Shown here: positions 21,575 to 34,162 of the stretch, piece by piece
Layout of the letters: each line of letters begins with the position of its first letter
Numbering within the stretch: position 1 is the stretch's first letter
Assembly: GCA_029378245.1 (NCBI GenBank)
Contig: JARKIF010000025.1
Span: 248,001-312,000 of the forward strand
DNA from: Roridomyces roridus
Lineage: Eukaryota; Basidiomycota; Agaricomycetes; Agaricales; Mycenaceae
Length of the DNA stretch: 64,000 nucleotides
Direction of reading: 5' to 3'
Position numbers and translations under genes: made by a program
Notes under the pieces: model-generated
Told to the model about the DNA's origin: nothing
Database searches by the model: none
What the model saw: the letters and a program-made list of their open reading frames with translations, nothing else

Positions 21575-23989
21575 TCACGCCCACTTCTGTTTAACCAAAT
21601 CCGCAGCCCGTTCCGCAATAGCGTACGTCGGCGCCTGTGTATGTCCACTCGGAATAAACGGCTGACATTACACCCATCAGCGCAATACGCAGCAAATAAA
21701 AATAAAAGAATCGAAACGCACCATAACAGACGCATCCACAATCCTCACCCCACTCGCACCTTTGAGCGAAAGATCAGGATCAACCACACCCCACGTAGCG
21801 TTCTTCGGGGACATCGCAGCCGTACCCACAGAATGCAACGCGCAGACGACCGTTCCTCGAATATACTTTTCGAGCGCGTCGTCGGAGGTGAGAGCCTCCG
21901 CGAGGTTATCTATGGGTCGGATGATAAAGTCCTTCCACGCAGGAGCGGAGAAGAACTTGACGGCTTTTCGGAGCGCGATACGCATGGCGAGAAAGTCGAA
22001 TTCGTTGCTGAGGAGGCCGAGGTCGATTAGAGGGTGCGTGAAAGGGGTGGGAGAAGTGGTATTGAGAGTTACGGAGCCTCCTGATAGACAAGGGGTGAGC
22101 AGTTTGGATGGAGGTTGAACGAAACTCACGGCTCCCGGGAGAGACGACAGCCGCCTGGATGCTGACAAAATTCCCACCCGTCGCAGGGATGGGCGTTTCC
22201 AACCCAATACCGCTCTAAGAACAGTGAGCTCAAATGCAAGGCCAACGTCGAAATCTACATACCCCAATCTGCAGCTCCAAATGCGGCGTCCCAACCCCCG
22301 CCGCGGGATCATCGAACTTCTCCCAAATACCCTCCGACTCCTCTCCATTCAACCGCAGCCAAGCCATATGCCCACCAATAATCGTACTCACCAGTGGACC
22401 CGTCCTCGTCCGATTCCATTCCCCCAAATCCAACGCAAGTTGAGTCGCATTCTGCGTAAAGCTCTCGTACGTCTGCGTCGTGTTGACGAACCAGCTGTTG
22501 GGGAGGAGAGGTTGTTCGGACAGATTTTGGCCGACGGAGGGGAGGTTGATGAGTGGGTGGATGGCGAGGTTGGATAACGTGGTTTTGTTGCCGATGCCCG
22601 AGTTGAGGAGGACCTAGCGTTTGAGTGAGAGGTCAGTCGGAAGATCAGGTGAGAAAGTACCTGGGGTGTTCCGATGGTTCCGCCACTGAGGACGATTTCC
22701 TTCGTCCCACGGGCAACGAATAGTTCTGTGATCAATGAGCTCGAGGAATCAAACTGCACCAACGAACCTTGGAAATCCTGAGAAAATTCAACTTGGTCGA
22801 AATGGAGCACACCGTCGGAGCTACCCTTAGGAAGAATCCGAGAGACTTGTGCGTTGATCAAAACATGCAGGTTCGGTCGGTTGATGAACTCGGTGGCCAA
22901 ATACGACACGGCAGAGCTACTCCTCGCCCCATTACCAATCGTATTCTGTGCCCATCCTAAACCACATTATATCAGCTCCTCGTTCGGAAGCGCCGACTTT
23001 GAACTCACCGACACCAAGCGGTCTCCCCGCATTATAATCCAGCACAAACGGAAACTCCTCCGGATTTTCCTTCGTTGTCTGGATAACGCGGGGGAACATG
23101 AGCCACTGAAAACCCGGCAAGCTGACCGAGTTGATGCCCGTGGTACTGTGCACCTTCGGATCGTATTCCTTCGAGGTGTCGTGGTGGTCTGCAGGTTCGG
23201 TCCATTTCTCATTCTGCTACTCGTCAACTATGTCCCGACGTGATTCAATCAAAGATGGAACGGATACACACCTTGTGAAAATACGGCTGCATAGCGTCCC
23301 ACCCCCAGCCCGAATCCCCCGTGACTTCAGCGTAGCGGTTGAAATCGTCAGCGCTCCCCCGGGTGTACCACATCGCATCTAGAATCAAACGTTCTCATCA
23401 GTCGGCTTCCCTCAGCTCGAAAGCCAATGACGCACTGATACTACTAGTCCCGCCCAACATCCGCCCTCGGGGAAAGTTTAGAATCCTATTGTCAGCAGCG
23501 ACCTGCGGAGTTGTCACATATCCCCTGCGAGTGAGCGGTGAACACATGGACCTGGTCATTGGCAAAGTAGAAATACACACCAGGTATATGGCAGTCCGGG
23601 TGTGAACAGTCCTACATCCAGAGCCGGTACAATCGAATCGAGGACGTCGAGATTCCTACGCAGCATTCAATAAATAATACGGGAACAAAAGCACTGGTAA
23701 AGAACTCACGAAATGCCCGCCTCGAGAACCAACACGGAGAACGCGGGGTTCTCAGTCAGCCGGTTCGCTACCACGTTCCCGGCCGTGCCACCTTCAAAGC
23801 CCGTGTGAGAGCCAGCCCACAGGATAAGAAGGGTAGGCAGAGGAATCTGAACGCACCTCCGACGACGATAAAATCGTATACGAGTCCAGGCAGTTGGGTG
23901 ACGTTGTCGTATACTTTTGCATTGCAGGTCCCCGTCCATGCGGCGGCGGTGGCGAGGAGTAAGAGGTACTTCGATGGCCGGAGGGTCAT
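21575..23989 (-). CDS. Secreted GMC oxidoreductase, aryl-alcohol-oxidase-like
   Basis: About ten short exons encode an FAD-dependent GMC-family enzyme. The ATG at 23989 opens a hydrophobic signal peptide (KYLLLLATAAAWTGTCNA), so export is likely. The FAD-binding motif VVGG-GTAGNVVANRL spans the first intron (23792-23856) and is followed by LVLEAG. The second signature, FPRGRMLGGTSSIS, lies near 23490. The C-terminal catalytic region reads ALHSVGTAAM (catalytic His) and, after a 60-bp intron (21662-21721), PFIPSGHTQAPTYAIAERAA with the second active-site His. The stop is at 21575-21577. Members oxidise aryl or other alcohols and deliver H2O2 to peroxidases during lignocellulose attack; the exact substrate cannot be read from the sequence. 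Aryl-alcohol oxidase is favoured over glucose oxidase by the overall motif pattern. No frameshift was noticed. Confidence 0.85.
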
Positions 23990-24040
23990 AGGTGAGTACT
24001 GAGTCGGAGCGGAGAACGCGGAGTCGTCGGGATCAAGAGC

Positions 24041-24050
24041 TTATATAGAG
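24041..24050 (-). promoter_or_regulatory. TATA box of the GMC oxidoreductase gene
   Basis: CTCTATATAA on the minus strand lies about 52-61 bp upstream of the ATG at 23989, a typical TATA position for a regulated fungal gene. Confidence 0.6.
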
Positions 24051-24849
24051 CGGGATTCGCGCTCCGACGAGACAAGTCATGAGGTGCCATGCCGTGAAGC
24101 TTGACGCAAGATTTGGGGCGATGAACATGCGTGGGGTGAAGGAGAGCTCCTGACATGGGAGTCGAAGTCTTGCATGAGACCAGAGCGAGGCGCGGTTTGG
24201 GGTGGACCACTGGTGGTGGTTGTGGAGAAAGGAGGGAGTCGGATCAATTCGTAATGGGATGCATTAGTCATCATTGATCAACGATGCGCCATCAAGTTCG
24301 CGTGTGATTTTCGAAGTTCACTCATGCCCTGCATTTTTGTGCAGACACCTATACCATGCGGATGTGAAGTGGCTTCGGGCTGAAGTCTGAAGGTTCCAAA
24401 GCATTTCCATCGACTACTTACCTGTCCGGGAATTTCTTTTTTCTGCCCAAGTGTGCTGGTGCGGGCCTGGGGGCTTCCTCCCGGGGAATAAGTACTCGGA
24501 CAAAAACCTCACTCAAAGTACAGAGGAGGCACCGGGTAAGCTTCGCATTTGTGCATCACGATCAGCTTGAGCGCTTGTTTATTCTAACTTGAGCATGTGG
24601 AACCAAGCCGGAAGACTACGCGGTGCGCGGTGCGAACGGCCAAAAATCGTTCAAAGAGTGAGAGGCGCTTGCAACAGCGGGTTCGGTCTTCCAGTGCGCA
24701 CAGCGGAGCGCGCCGCGGCGCACGCGGCGCATTGGCCCTTGGGGCAATTTCTGGGTGATTATGAGCCGCTGTTCCCTCAAGGATAAGTCGGAGAGGGCGT
24801 CGAGAGTCAATTGGATTGTGTGCCCAACGATAGGTATTAGGCATGGAGA
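24051..24849. other. Gene-free upstream region of the GMC gene
   Basis: This contains the presumed upstream control region of the oxidoreductase. ORFs on both strands near 24584-24890 overlap each other and show no motif. There is a short GCGCGCCGCGGCGCACGCGGCGC-type GC-rich block near 24707-24730. Confidence 0.3.
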
Positions 24850-24857
24850 GGTTAGTA

Positions 24858-25278
24858 CAAGGGGTAGGCACCCTTAAAAAATTATACACAGGGTCGGAAA
24901 AGTGAATTAAGGACTCCCGACCCCCTACCTACCTGTTAGCCGAGCCCCATAAGGAAATTCACGTGACTGATGGCCGAGAAACGTGACTGGGAGATCATCA
25001 GTTCTCTTGCTCTGCCACCTGGCTAATGCAGGAACCAAGCAGGAACGTTAACCGGACATTAGATTCCATATTCCGAGCCTGAAAATGAAACCTCTGACTG
25101 GGTTCAAAATTCACTGTTGGCATCAATGTTCCGATCAAAAAAATCGATTTTTTCAAAGAGTGTCCCGAAAGTGTTTTTGAATGATTCTGAACAATGTTCA
25201 GAAAAGTGGATTAAGGACCTCCGGACCCTACCCTACCTATGAGGCTGTGTCTCGGCATCTCCCGGCGGGTACCCCTTG
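24858..25278. mobile_element. hAT-type MITE 4 (421 bp), exact 8-bp TSD
   Basis: The ends are CAAGGGGTA (inverted on the right), with looser similarity beyond (GGCACC against CCCGCC). They are flanked by the octamer GGTTAGTA at 24850-24857 and 25279-25286. A 40-bp direct repeat starting GGAAAAGTGAATTAAGGACT or AGAAAAGTGGATTAAGGACC lies near each end (24895 and 25199). It is non-coding. It sits about 270 bp upstream of the TATA box of the TPR-CHAT gene. Confidence 0.8.
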
Positions 25279-25544
25279 GGTTAGTATTGATGTGGAGATG
25301 CGTGAAAGATAGTAGGCCCTTGGCGCCATACTTAAGGCCCGATCGCTCCGAACGGTGACGTCATCGGCACTAAATTTGTCGTGCCGGTTCGAGCAGGACC
25401 AAAACAGAGAGAGAGCTGTTGGATGATTACAGCTTAAGGCGCCAAATTACAGCTCAAGGCGCCAAAAAGGACATGCCAGTTTCTGATTGGTTGCGATAGG
25501 AGTCTAGCTAGATCTGACAGTGATCTGATGGAAGTTGGCATCGT

Positions 25545-25552
25545 GTATAAAA
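25545..25552 (+). promoter_or_regulatory. TATA box of the TPR-CHAT gene
   Basis: TATAAAAG lies 58 bp before the start codon at 25610. Confidence 0.65.
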
Positions 25553-25609
25553 GCAGGCTCTTCAACGCCGATACATGTGACATTCCCCCTCGAGCTGTGC
25601 ATACATCAG

Positions 25610-28600
25610 ATGCCTCAGTATAGGTGGGTGCTGCAGCTTGCGTGTCCATACTTTTTGGCCAATGTTTACCTGGAACAGGTTGCATTTTCGACGTGAGGAC
25701 AATACTACTTCTGCCAGTCCTTCCACTTCTGACATCCGGACAGAGTTCACTGTGGAATTGTTGTCAAATCTACATGATGAGATTTCACCCTATTCAAAGA
25801 TCTCAGTACAGATTGTGCTCAACAGAAACATATTCCTGCAAACCCTTCCGGCTCAAATGGAGCAAACAGAGGGCATCAATTGCTGGAAGGCTCCCATAGA
25901 CTGTGCAATGTGTGTGGTTGATTTGATTTATACAGTGGTCATTATCTGAATATGTCTTCATCCAGTCTGCATGTCACTACATTGGAGTTGATGGTTGTAC
26001 ACCATGTTCCACTGCCCTGCCGGCAGGGAGACACCCGAAGACTTGTTGGTTGGGTTGAAATTTCCCAAGACCAAGTGCGGACTTCACAATCAGATAGATC
26101 TTGTGAGTTCAAATGTTCATGATGTGCAATGCAAGAGTGCGCTAAACAATGTTCATCCAGCCCTGTGCCTAGAGCTCACCCAGGTTAACCATGATGGTCC
26201 TGCTCTACAGCTGCAAGTGCTCTTTTCTGTCATTCCAGTTACAACCCCAGAGATGCCCATTTTGATTCCACAAAATATCCCCGAGGATCAAGGTGAGCAG
26301 ACTCACCGTCCATTGTTCTCCCTCTTTAATCCAGTAGATGCCAATATATGCAGTGACAGTTTCATCTGTCAAGTGTTTCTTTGGAAAATCCAATGTACAC
26401 ATAGTGCTGTCAGAGACAACAAATGCTGGCCAACGGAACTTGACACTCTTGAAATTCAAATGTTGCACCAGCGAATTCTCCTCTTGTCCCACAAGAACCA
26501 CAACCGAATGATGTTATTGGACATCCTTGGGGAAATATCTTTCCGACGATGGGGTTCATTTCAGGACATTCAAGACCTTGACCAGGCAATCAACATTTCT
26601 ACTGATGCCATACGAGAAGAACCCCAAACTGGGATGGCATACATTGGGCTCGGACTGGCACTCGCAGATCGTTTCATGGCACTTGGAAATCTCCAGGACA
26701 TTGATGATGCTGTCACATCACTGCAGGCCAGTGCAGTATACACACTGCCGGGTGACCCTCTCAGGGCATTTGTACTGAAATGTCTCGGAGACTTTCTCCT
26801 CCGGCGTTTCAACGATCAAAGCAACATCAACGACCTCAATGATTCAGTTTCCTTGATGAACGAGGCCAATAATATGACACCACTGGAGCATCTGGATAAA
26901 GGTGAAATGGTGGCTGGACTGGCCAAAGCTTTGGAAAGCAGGTTCAAGCATCTAGGCACTGTTGATGATCTCCAAAAATCTCTGTCCCTGGCACACAAAG
27001 CACTCATGCTGACTCCATCAGGACATCTGAGCAGAGTGGATCGGCTGGTGGACCTTGGGGAATACCTTTCCCTTGACTACAAGTATCACTCCAATGTTGC
27101 CAGTCTAAACACCTCTGTGACTATTATGGAGGAAGCGGTGCTTTTAACCCCCGCCAGTCACATCAGTCGAATTGCACGATTGTTATCCTTGGCCACCACG
27201 CTGGAAGCCCGTTTCAATTGTCTGGGGGACGTTGCAGATATTGACCGAGCCATGTCTCTAGGAGATGAGGCTGTCCACCTCATGGCACATCACAATAACT
27301 CCCGGTCAACGCTAAGCGCGCTTGGAATGTTCTTGCTCTCGCGCTTCGAACGCTACGGTACCCAGGATGATTTAGATCAAGCGGTGCAGCTGTGCAGAAA
27401 TGCTGCTCATAATGTGGCTGATGTTCCAGACACCCGCCAGATTGTGCACCATCTTGCCACTGTCCTAACCAAATGCTATGAATTATCCGGAGACATCTGT
27501 GATCTAGATGAATCTGTTTCTCTGCGCGAAAGGGTGGTCACAATGATACCTGAAGGTCATAAAGGCAGACCAGGGGCATTACAAAACTGTGCATATTCAC
27601 TTTGCTTACGGTTTCAACAATTTGGTAATGTTCCGGACCTGGAGCGTTCAATTACAATGGCCCAGGAGTCATTTTGTCTTATGCCTGACAATGACTCTGA
27701 CAAACTGGAGTGCATGCGAATCCTCTATCACTCTGTCAGCCTTGACTTTCACCGTCTGGGTGACCCATCTGATATCAACCTTTGTATCCAACTTGCTGAA
27801 CATGTGGTTCGGACCACTCCAAATCATTCCCCTGAGAGGCCTAATAGAGTTCGAGACCTTGGCAGTTTTCTCTTGCGGAGATTTGAACAGAGTGGAAGTC
27901 ATGCAGACCTGAACCTGAGCATTTCCCATCATCGTGCTGCAGTGGATCTAACTCCAGATGACCATGTTGAGAAACCATCTCATTTGTCCAGTCTGGGTAG
28001 TGCACTGGGGAAAAGATTTGAGCAACTGGGTGACCTTGATGATCTCAATGATGCAATTGAAGCTCACAAAAGGGCAATTGCATTGACTCCGGCTGGGGAC
28101 ATTGTGGGAAATTGTTTATGGCTGTATAATGTTACAGATTTGCTCTGTGCCAGGCATCATCGTTTGGGGAATCTGACAGACCTTGAAAGAGCCGTTGAAA
28201 TAGCAGAACAGGTTGTTCAGCTGTTTCATAATGACCATGTTGAGAAACCGGGCTCACTGGACAACCTAGCAGGCACCCTTTTCTTTCGTTTCATGCGACT
28301 GCATCACAGTGGTGATTTGAATAGATGTATTGACATTGAGCGGGATGCTTTGGAATTAATGCCCATGGGGCATCCCGGGGCACGGACTATCATGCATAAC
28401 CTTGCTGTGTACCTTTTTCATCGATATCAAAGCTCAAATGATTTCCAAGATCTCCAGGATTCTTACGTACTTGGTAAAAGGGCCATGTCACAGACCCCTG
28501 ATGGCCACCGTGACAAGCCCCAGTTCACCATGAATCATTGCACTTCCCTCATGAATCTACAAGAGTCGCTACGGTTTGGAGACCCTCAGAAGCTGCGTGA

Positions 28601-30328
28601 TTTGCTAAAAGCTGCTGCCCACTCATCAAGTGGTCCTCCTCGACTACGTTTTGACGCTGCTTCTCAGTGGTCTCGGATAGGACAGGTGGAAGGCCAAGAT
28701 TACGTCCTCAATGGATATCAGCTAACACTTGATCTTCTTCCCGAGTTGGCCTGGCTTGGTGTGTCAATCCCAGACCGCTACTACCAGATTCGTGGTGTGG
28801 GACAGGTGGCTCGAAATGCATGCACTGCTGCTATCACAGCGGGTTTACCTGGAAGAGCAGTTGAATGGCTTGAGCAGGGTCGTAGCATCATTTGGGGTCA
28901 GCTTCTCACTCTGCGAACCCCCATGCATGATCTTCAGGCGGCACATCCGAGTCTGGCAAAGAAGTTACTGTTACTTTCCCACCAATTGGAAGCGGGTGGA
29001 ATCAGGAGCATTCGTAATGAGGCTGTACCATTTTCCACTCATCGATTGAACGGACCACTGTCTCATGAAATCACACTTGAGCGGAAGAACCTCCTGGAAG
29101 AAATTCGAGCCAAGGAAAAATTTGACAGATTTTTGCTACCTAGAACCCTTTCGCAACTCTCCGAGGCCGCTGTATGTGGTCCTGTTATCGTTTTGAACCT
29201 TAGTGAAGATCAATGTGATGCCCTGGTGCTTTTACCTGGCACAACAATGGTCAAACATCTCCCTCTTCCAGAATTCACTCCTGAACTAGCCACAACCCTT
29301 GCAAAAACCCTGCAGGGACTCATACAAAACTCTGGGGCCCGTCGGAATGAACGCCTGAGCGGCCAACGTGAAAGCAAGGCCAACACTGAGGACCAATTTG
29401 CCCACATCCTTGCCGAGTTGTGGCTGAAACTTGTCTCACCGGTGGTGAATGCATTGGACATCAAGGTGAGTTCGTTGTGTTCCATACCAATGTTTTCTTG
29501 ATGGCTTCTGGACAGGTTTCCCCAGCCCAGAAGTTGAAACGAATCTGGTGGTGCCCTACTGGAGTTCTCACATTTCTCCCTATTCATGCGGCAGGCATAT
29601 ATGGTCCAGCAGAGACCTTCGGGACCAAATTGTCGGATTTTGCGATCTCATCATACACGCCCTCATTGGCTGCCCTGATTGAGGCTTTCCACAGACAAGT
29701 GCCTCGGCCTGGGCCCGTTGAGGAAACACGATTACTTGCCGTTGCACAGCCATTTGTCCAGGGGCACGCATACATACCCGGAACACAAGAAGAGATCAGT
29801 ACTATCGAGAAACACGCCATAGGAAAACTACCAGTTGCGAGGCTTGATGCAGAGATGGCAACTGTATCGAATGTTCAAGCACAAATGATCGACTGCAGTT
29901 GGGTGCACTTTGCGTGTCACGGTGCTCAGAATGCTTTGGAACCCACCGATAGTGCACTCCTTCTGGCGGATAACTCCCGATTGACTGTCTCAAACATGAT
30001 CCAGATGTCTCTACCACAGGCGGATTTCGCTTTCTTATCTGCCTGTCAGACAGCCAACGGGAGCGACATACTTCCAGATGAGGCAGTCCACCTTGCCGGA
30101 GGAATGCTATCGGCGGGGTACAGAAGTGTGATTGCAACAATGTGGGCGATCATGGACAATGACGCGCCACAGGTAGCAGGGGATGTATATGGATACCTCC
30201 TGCAGACTTCCAAGCCGGACTCGCGCCAGGCAGCTGAGGCTTTGCATCACGCCATCAGCAAGCTGAGGGAGAGGCCTGGCAGCACACTGTTCGCTCATTG
30301 GGTTCCTTTTATCCACGTGGGAATCTGA
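25610..30328 (+). CDS. TPR-repeat protein with C-terminal CHAT caspase-like domain
   Basis: Six exons (25610-25623, 25679-25909, 25966-26102, 26161-26292, 26335-29465,29516-30328) sum to 4,458 nt and encode 1,485 residues. The first exon is only 14 nt (MPQY plus two bases). The N-terminal part is strand-rich and C2-like, with RTEFTVELLSNLHDEI, LELMVVHHVPLP, GWVEISQDQVRTSQ and LELTQVNHDGPALQLQVL. From about residue 215 there are many TPR-type repeats of about 50 residues of the form (D)LDxA(I/V)xLxxxAxxLxP...RxxxLxxLGxxLxxRF. The CHAT domain ends the protein, with the catalytic His in WVHFACHGAQ and the catalytic Cys in FLSACQTANG, both intact. CHAT domains are caspase/separase-like cysteine peptidases; TPR-CHAT architectures are expanded in mushrooms and are suspected to act in signalling or cell death. 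The substrate is unknown. No signal peptide is present, so it is cytosolic. Confidence 0.9.
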
Positions 30329-30708
30329 TCAGGACCGAAGACAATCAATGCTTTCAGTACTAAATCGATATATGTGACGCAGTCAAAACTATGTAAACTT
30401 TTCTCTGAATGGTGAACCGGGTTAGCTCATGGTCCCAGCTCAAGAGGTAGGTTGCACACACGAGCCGGACTCGGCTTTGAACCATTGAGCACACTCGTGT
30501 ATACGTACCAATTTTAAAGCATGCTGTTCCTCCTTTGTCTGTGGCTTGCTGCTGATTCATATAGGAGGAGGTTGAGCCGCCGAAGAGCACTTTCAGGTTC
30601 ATGTAAATGCGGGAGATACCTATGTGCTCCCGAATGTCTTGCCCACATGGAAACGCTAAATGTTAAGGTGGGCAAAAAGTCTACACCGCTACTCGCCACT
30701 TCCTCCCA
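30329..30708. other. Convergent intergenic region
   Basis: This is 380 bp between the stop of the TPR-CHAT gene and the stop of the MFS gene. No ORF with support; it presumably holds both 3' UTRs. Confidence 0.4.
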
Positions 30709-32842
30709 TCACGGCTGGCTCGAATCCTGCTTCTCGCTCTCCCTAGCCGGCGCCTTTTCAACATCCGCATCCGCCTTCTTCGCACCCGCCGGGGCCGTCC
30801 TGGGTATCCTAATCCTCTGAATGAACAACGCCGCAACCAGCGCCAACCCAGCCAACGGCACACCAATCACAAACACAATCCTGAGCGCCTCCGCATAGCT
30901 CTTCACCACACCCTCCACCATCCCCTCCGGTAGGGCAGTGTAAATCTGCGTCGGGCTCTCCTTCACAATTTCCACCGGCGCATCTGGCGCATACCGCTCC
31001 AGGTACTTGGTGAGCTCGGATGAAAAGACGGGCTCAGCGACGCTAAGCCCGAGTGTACCCCCGAAGAACTGCGCGAACGTCGCCATGGACGTAGCCTGCC
31101 CCAACAGGCGCGGTTTCTCCCGGAACTCGACCTGCATAGCGAGGAGGGAGAGCTGCATACCCATCCCCGTGCCAATACCCGTGAGGATCTGGTACCCGAC
31201 CACCTTACTGCTGGAAGACCCCGTGTTGAGTGTGTACAGCAAGCCAGAGCCGACGGCGAGGAAGAGCGGGCTAACGGCGAGGAAGGGCCAGTAGTGGCCC
31301 GTTTTACCGGCAATTTGGCCCGAGATGAGGAGGGTTATGATGAGTCCGGCCATGAAGGGGATGAGGTCGACGCCCGAGTGTGTGGCGGTGCTGTGGCGGA
31401 CGGCTTGGTAGTAGATGGGGATGTAGTACGTGTAGACGAGCATGGAGAAGCGGAGGAGAAAGCAGTAGGCGATTATGGCCCATCTGTGGCGAGTCAGGGA
31501 GGAAGGAAGCCACGGGATAGGACAGGACGTACACGCTTATGCTGTGGAAGATGGCGGTGGGGAGCATAGCACGTTCGTTGAGGAAGATCTCCCATGCAAT
31601 GAATGCGATCGACCCGACGCCAAAAAAGACGAAAGACTAGATCAACATTCAATCACGCCTTCGTGGCAGCGGGCGAGATACGCACGATGATGACGGACTT
31701 GTCACCCCAGGGTTTCGTGTTGCCGCCCCATTGCAAGGCCAGGACCAAACTCGTGATAGCGCCAGCAACGAGGGTTGCCCCGACATAATCCAGGCGCAGA
31801 GTTTGTGCCAAGATCGCTTTTACAGAGCGTTTGGTCGGGTCAGAGCCGAGTGGTGGTGCGGACTTGAGCAGGACAGCCACGGCGGCGACAGATATACCTA
31901 GTATGTACAGGTTAGAGAATTCGCCAAAAAATCGATTTTACTCACCGCCAATAGGGAGATTTATGTAGAAACACCTGAAAGTTCATAAGATTACTGTAAT
32001 AAACCTGGAACTAAGTAAAGCAAGATTACCAGCGCCAGGTAACATGGTCGGTGAATGCGCCACCGATGAGGGGACTAGACCCAAGATTCAGCGTCGTCTA
32101 ATGTCAGAACACATGCACGCACCCGATGACAGAGGCGAAACCGAAAGTAACACCAAATAAACCAAAGAGTCGTGGGCGGTCTTCAAGGCGGGTGGCTTGA
32201 GCGACAATTTGGAGTATCGCAACGACTGCCAGATAGGATTCAGAGAGAGATGCTCGTTAAAAAGGGAAAGCACGCACAGATTCCCGCAGCGCCCACACCC
32301 GACACGGTTCGGCCGGCAATCAGCTGGCCGACGTTTGGTGCCAAAGCACACACCAAGGACCCCACTTCGAAGATGGTTATGGACGCCATCAGGACATTCT
32401 TGCTTGGGTACACTCGTAGAACTTGTCCATAGAATAGCAAGAAGACGGTCTGAGAGAGGATAAAGGACGAGGAGACCCAGCCCTGAAGAGCGAACGAGTC
32501 AAAGTCGGACGCGATCCGCGGAAGAGCGGTTGACAATATCGTTTGGTCGAGCGCGACGAGGAGGAGGGATAGAAGCCTGTCGGATGTGTGTCAGTTGTTT
32601 GCCGGCCACTGTGATCCAAGACACATACATTGCGGTAAAGACGACCTGGACGAGTTTAGCGCCTGTTTTCGAAGAGACAAAAGACTACATACCGTCAATT
32701 TTCTCCCCGTCAAAATCAAGTCCTCTGGCGCTGGCGCGCTGCGAGTCGGTGTCGATTCATCCTGGACGCTGGGTGAGGCAAGGGTGGGGTCAGAGTCCCG
32801 AGCTTCTGGGAGAACGGACGCGGACATGGGTCTGGGAGACAT
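30709..32842 (-). CDS. DHA2-family MFS drug/metabolite exporter
   Basis: The ATG at 32842 opens a hydrophilic Ser/Pro-rich tail (SASVLPEARDSD). Then come an exon encoding LILTGRKLT, a micro-exon of about 17 nt encoding VVFTAM, and a long series of hydrophobic segments. Signature motifs are LDQTILSTALPRIASDF (motif D1 of 14-helix exporters), an ALQGWVSSSFILSQTVFLLF helix, AGRTVSGVGAAG (antiporter motif C region) and ATSMATFAQFFGGTLGLSV. The C-terminus is a charged cytosolic tail ending DSSQP. The length, near 550 residues, is normal for the 14-TMS DHA2 group, which exports toxic compounds or secondary metabolites with proton antiport. Substrate specificity cannot be inferred, and no biosynthetic cluster genes adjoin it. 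There are several introns of about 50 bp, for example around 31447-31520 and 31625-31690. Confidence 0.88.
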
Positions 32843-32862
32843 CGCCAGTGGCCCGGTACCGG

Positions 32863-32872
32863 GTATATAAAG
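32863..32872 (-). promoter_or_regulatory. TATA box of the MFS gene
   Basis: A TATATAAAG-type sequence (palindromic core TATATA) lies about 20-30 bp upstream of the ATG at 32842. If the start codon is instead the in-frame ATG at 32827, the spacing is 35-45 bp, which is more usual. Confidence 0.5.
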
Positions 32873-33211
32873 GACGCAACGATCAGCTTCCGTAGCTGGG
32901 CCCCGTCAGCAGATATGACGATCGGAGAAATTTTTCGGGTGCTTAACCGAGATCATTGATCATCCTCCTGCAAGCCGCTGGCGCCGAGAAGATCGCTCAT
33001 TCATGATGCGTGGTCTCCGTAAATGCCGAGTGATGAGTGGAGACTGCAAGAATCGGCGCGGATTGCGGCCACTGAGCACAGAGGATCCCGGCAGATGGTG
33101 GTGAGAAGCAAGCAGTGATACTGATTTCAAAGCCCGACGGATACACATCTCCACGTTTGATCGCATCACACTGTTGGCAGTTGACATCAGCGCGTCTTTC
33201 CCTCCTCCACC

Positions 33212-34162
33212 ATGGACGGTGAATCCAGCCCCGTCGTCCGCTCTTCAGAACTCTGGTTTGATGACGGAACGGTTATCCTGCAAGCCGAAAACACGCTCTT
33301 CCGCGCGTATCGAGGCGTTCTGTCCGCACAGTCGCCGGTCTTCCGTGATACCTTCTCGCTACCCCAGCCAAAGGAGCAGGAAACCTTCGATGGCTGCCCG
33401 TTACTCCACGTGCACGACTCTGCGGCCGACTTTGAAATCTTTCTTTCAGCTCTTCACGACGCAGGGTCCGATCACACATGGCTACCTTTTCCCTCTACGC
33501 TGACGCGACGGATTTCCAGATACTTTGCGAACTATCCGGTCGATGGATTTGAAACCCTCACGCGTTTGCTGCGTCTAGCGACCAAGTACGACGTTGAGCA
33601 TCTTCGAGCGCGCATGGTGTCGATATTGGACGCCATCTACCCTTCCTCCTTGACTGAGTGGCTCGTCCGCTCACCTCCAGCGGGATACACACAAATGGAA
33701 GGCGATGATTTTCTCGCGCTTGACCTCGCTTCCGAGTATCAATTACTTCCTCCGCTTCCTGGCATCTACTTCGAGTGCTCCGCGTATACCATCCCCAACA
33801 TCTTCGCTTCCGGCATTGACCTCAAAACCAAGGAGACGTGCGTGGCGGTAGAAGGAGAATTCTCGGATAAATGGGCGAGGAAGATTGTTCATGGCGTCTT
33901 GTGTCCGAGTGAGACGAATGCGTGCAACGACCCAACTTCCTGCGACCGCGTGCGTTTGGGGTTGGTGTCGCAGAATGGCCTTCCCAAATTGGCGGAGCTG
34001 TTCGATTGCTCGTGGAGGTGGGATCGTTCGACACTGTGCGTTCAGTGCAAGGCGACTGCACAGAAAGAGTATGATTCCGCGGTGAGAAAATTGTGGGATG
34101 TTCTTCCGTCCCTTTTCGGTTTGCCTGAATGGGAGGTGCTACTCGGGACTGAGAGTGGCTGA
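33212..34162 (+). CDS. BTB/POZ-domain protein
   Basis: This is a single uninterrupted frame of 316 codons with ATG in good context (CCACCATGG). Residues 10-110 form the agaricomycete-type BTB domain: ELWFDDGTVILQAENTLFRA, then GVLSAQSPVFRDTFSLPQP, then a CPLLHVHDSAADFEIFLSAL strand-helix pair and LTRLLRLATKYDVEHLRA. The C-terminal half has several Cys (CLCPSE-like and CDRVRLG regions) and no second known domain. Such proteins are present in large numbers in mushrooms and probably dimerise or act as cullin-3 adaptors; the individual role is unknown. The gene is divergent from the MFS gene, with 369 bp between their start codons. Confidence 0.85.
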   Translation: MDGESSPVVRSSELWFDDGTVILQAENTLFRAYRGVLSAQSPVFRDTFSLPQPKEQETFDGCPLLHVHDSAADFEIFLSALHDAGSDHTWLPFPSTLTRRISRYFANYPVDGFETLTRLLRLATKYDVEHLRARMVSILDAIYPSSLTEWLVRSPPAGYTQMEGDDFLALDLASEYQLLPPLPGIYFECSAYTIPNIFASGIDLKTKETCVAVEGEFSDKWARKIVHGVLCPSETNACNDPTSCDRVRLGLVSQNGLPKLAELFDCSWRWDRSTLCVQCKATAQKEYDSAVRKLWDVLPSLFGLPEWEVLLGTESG

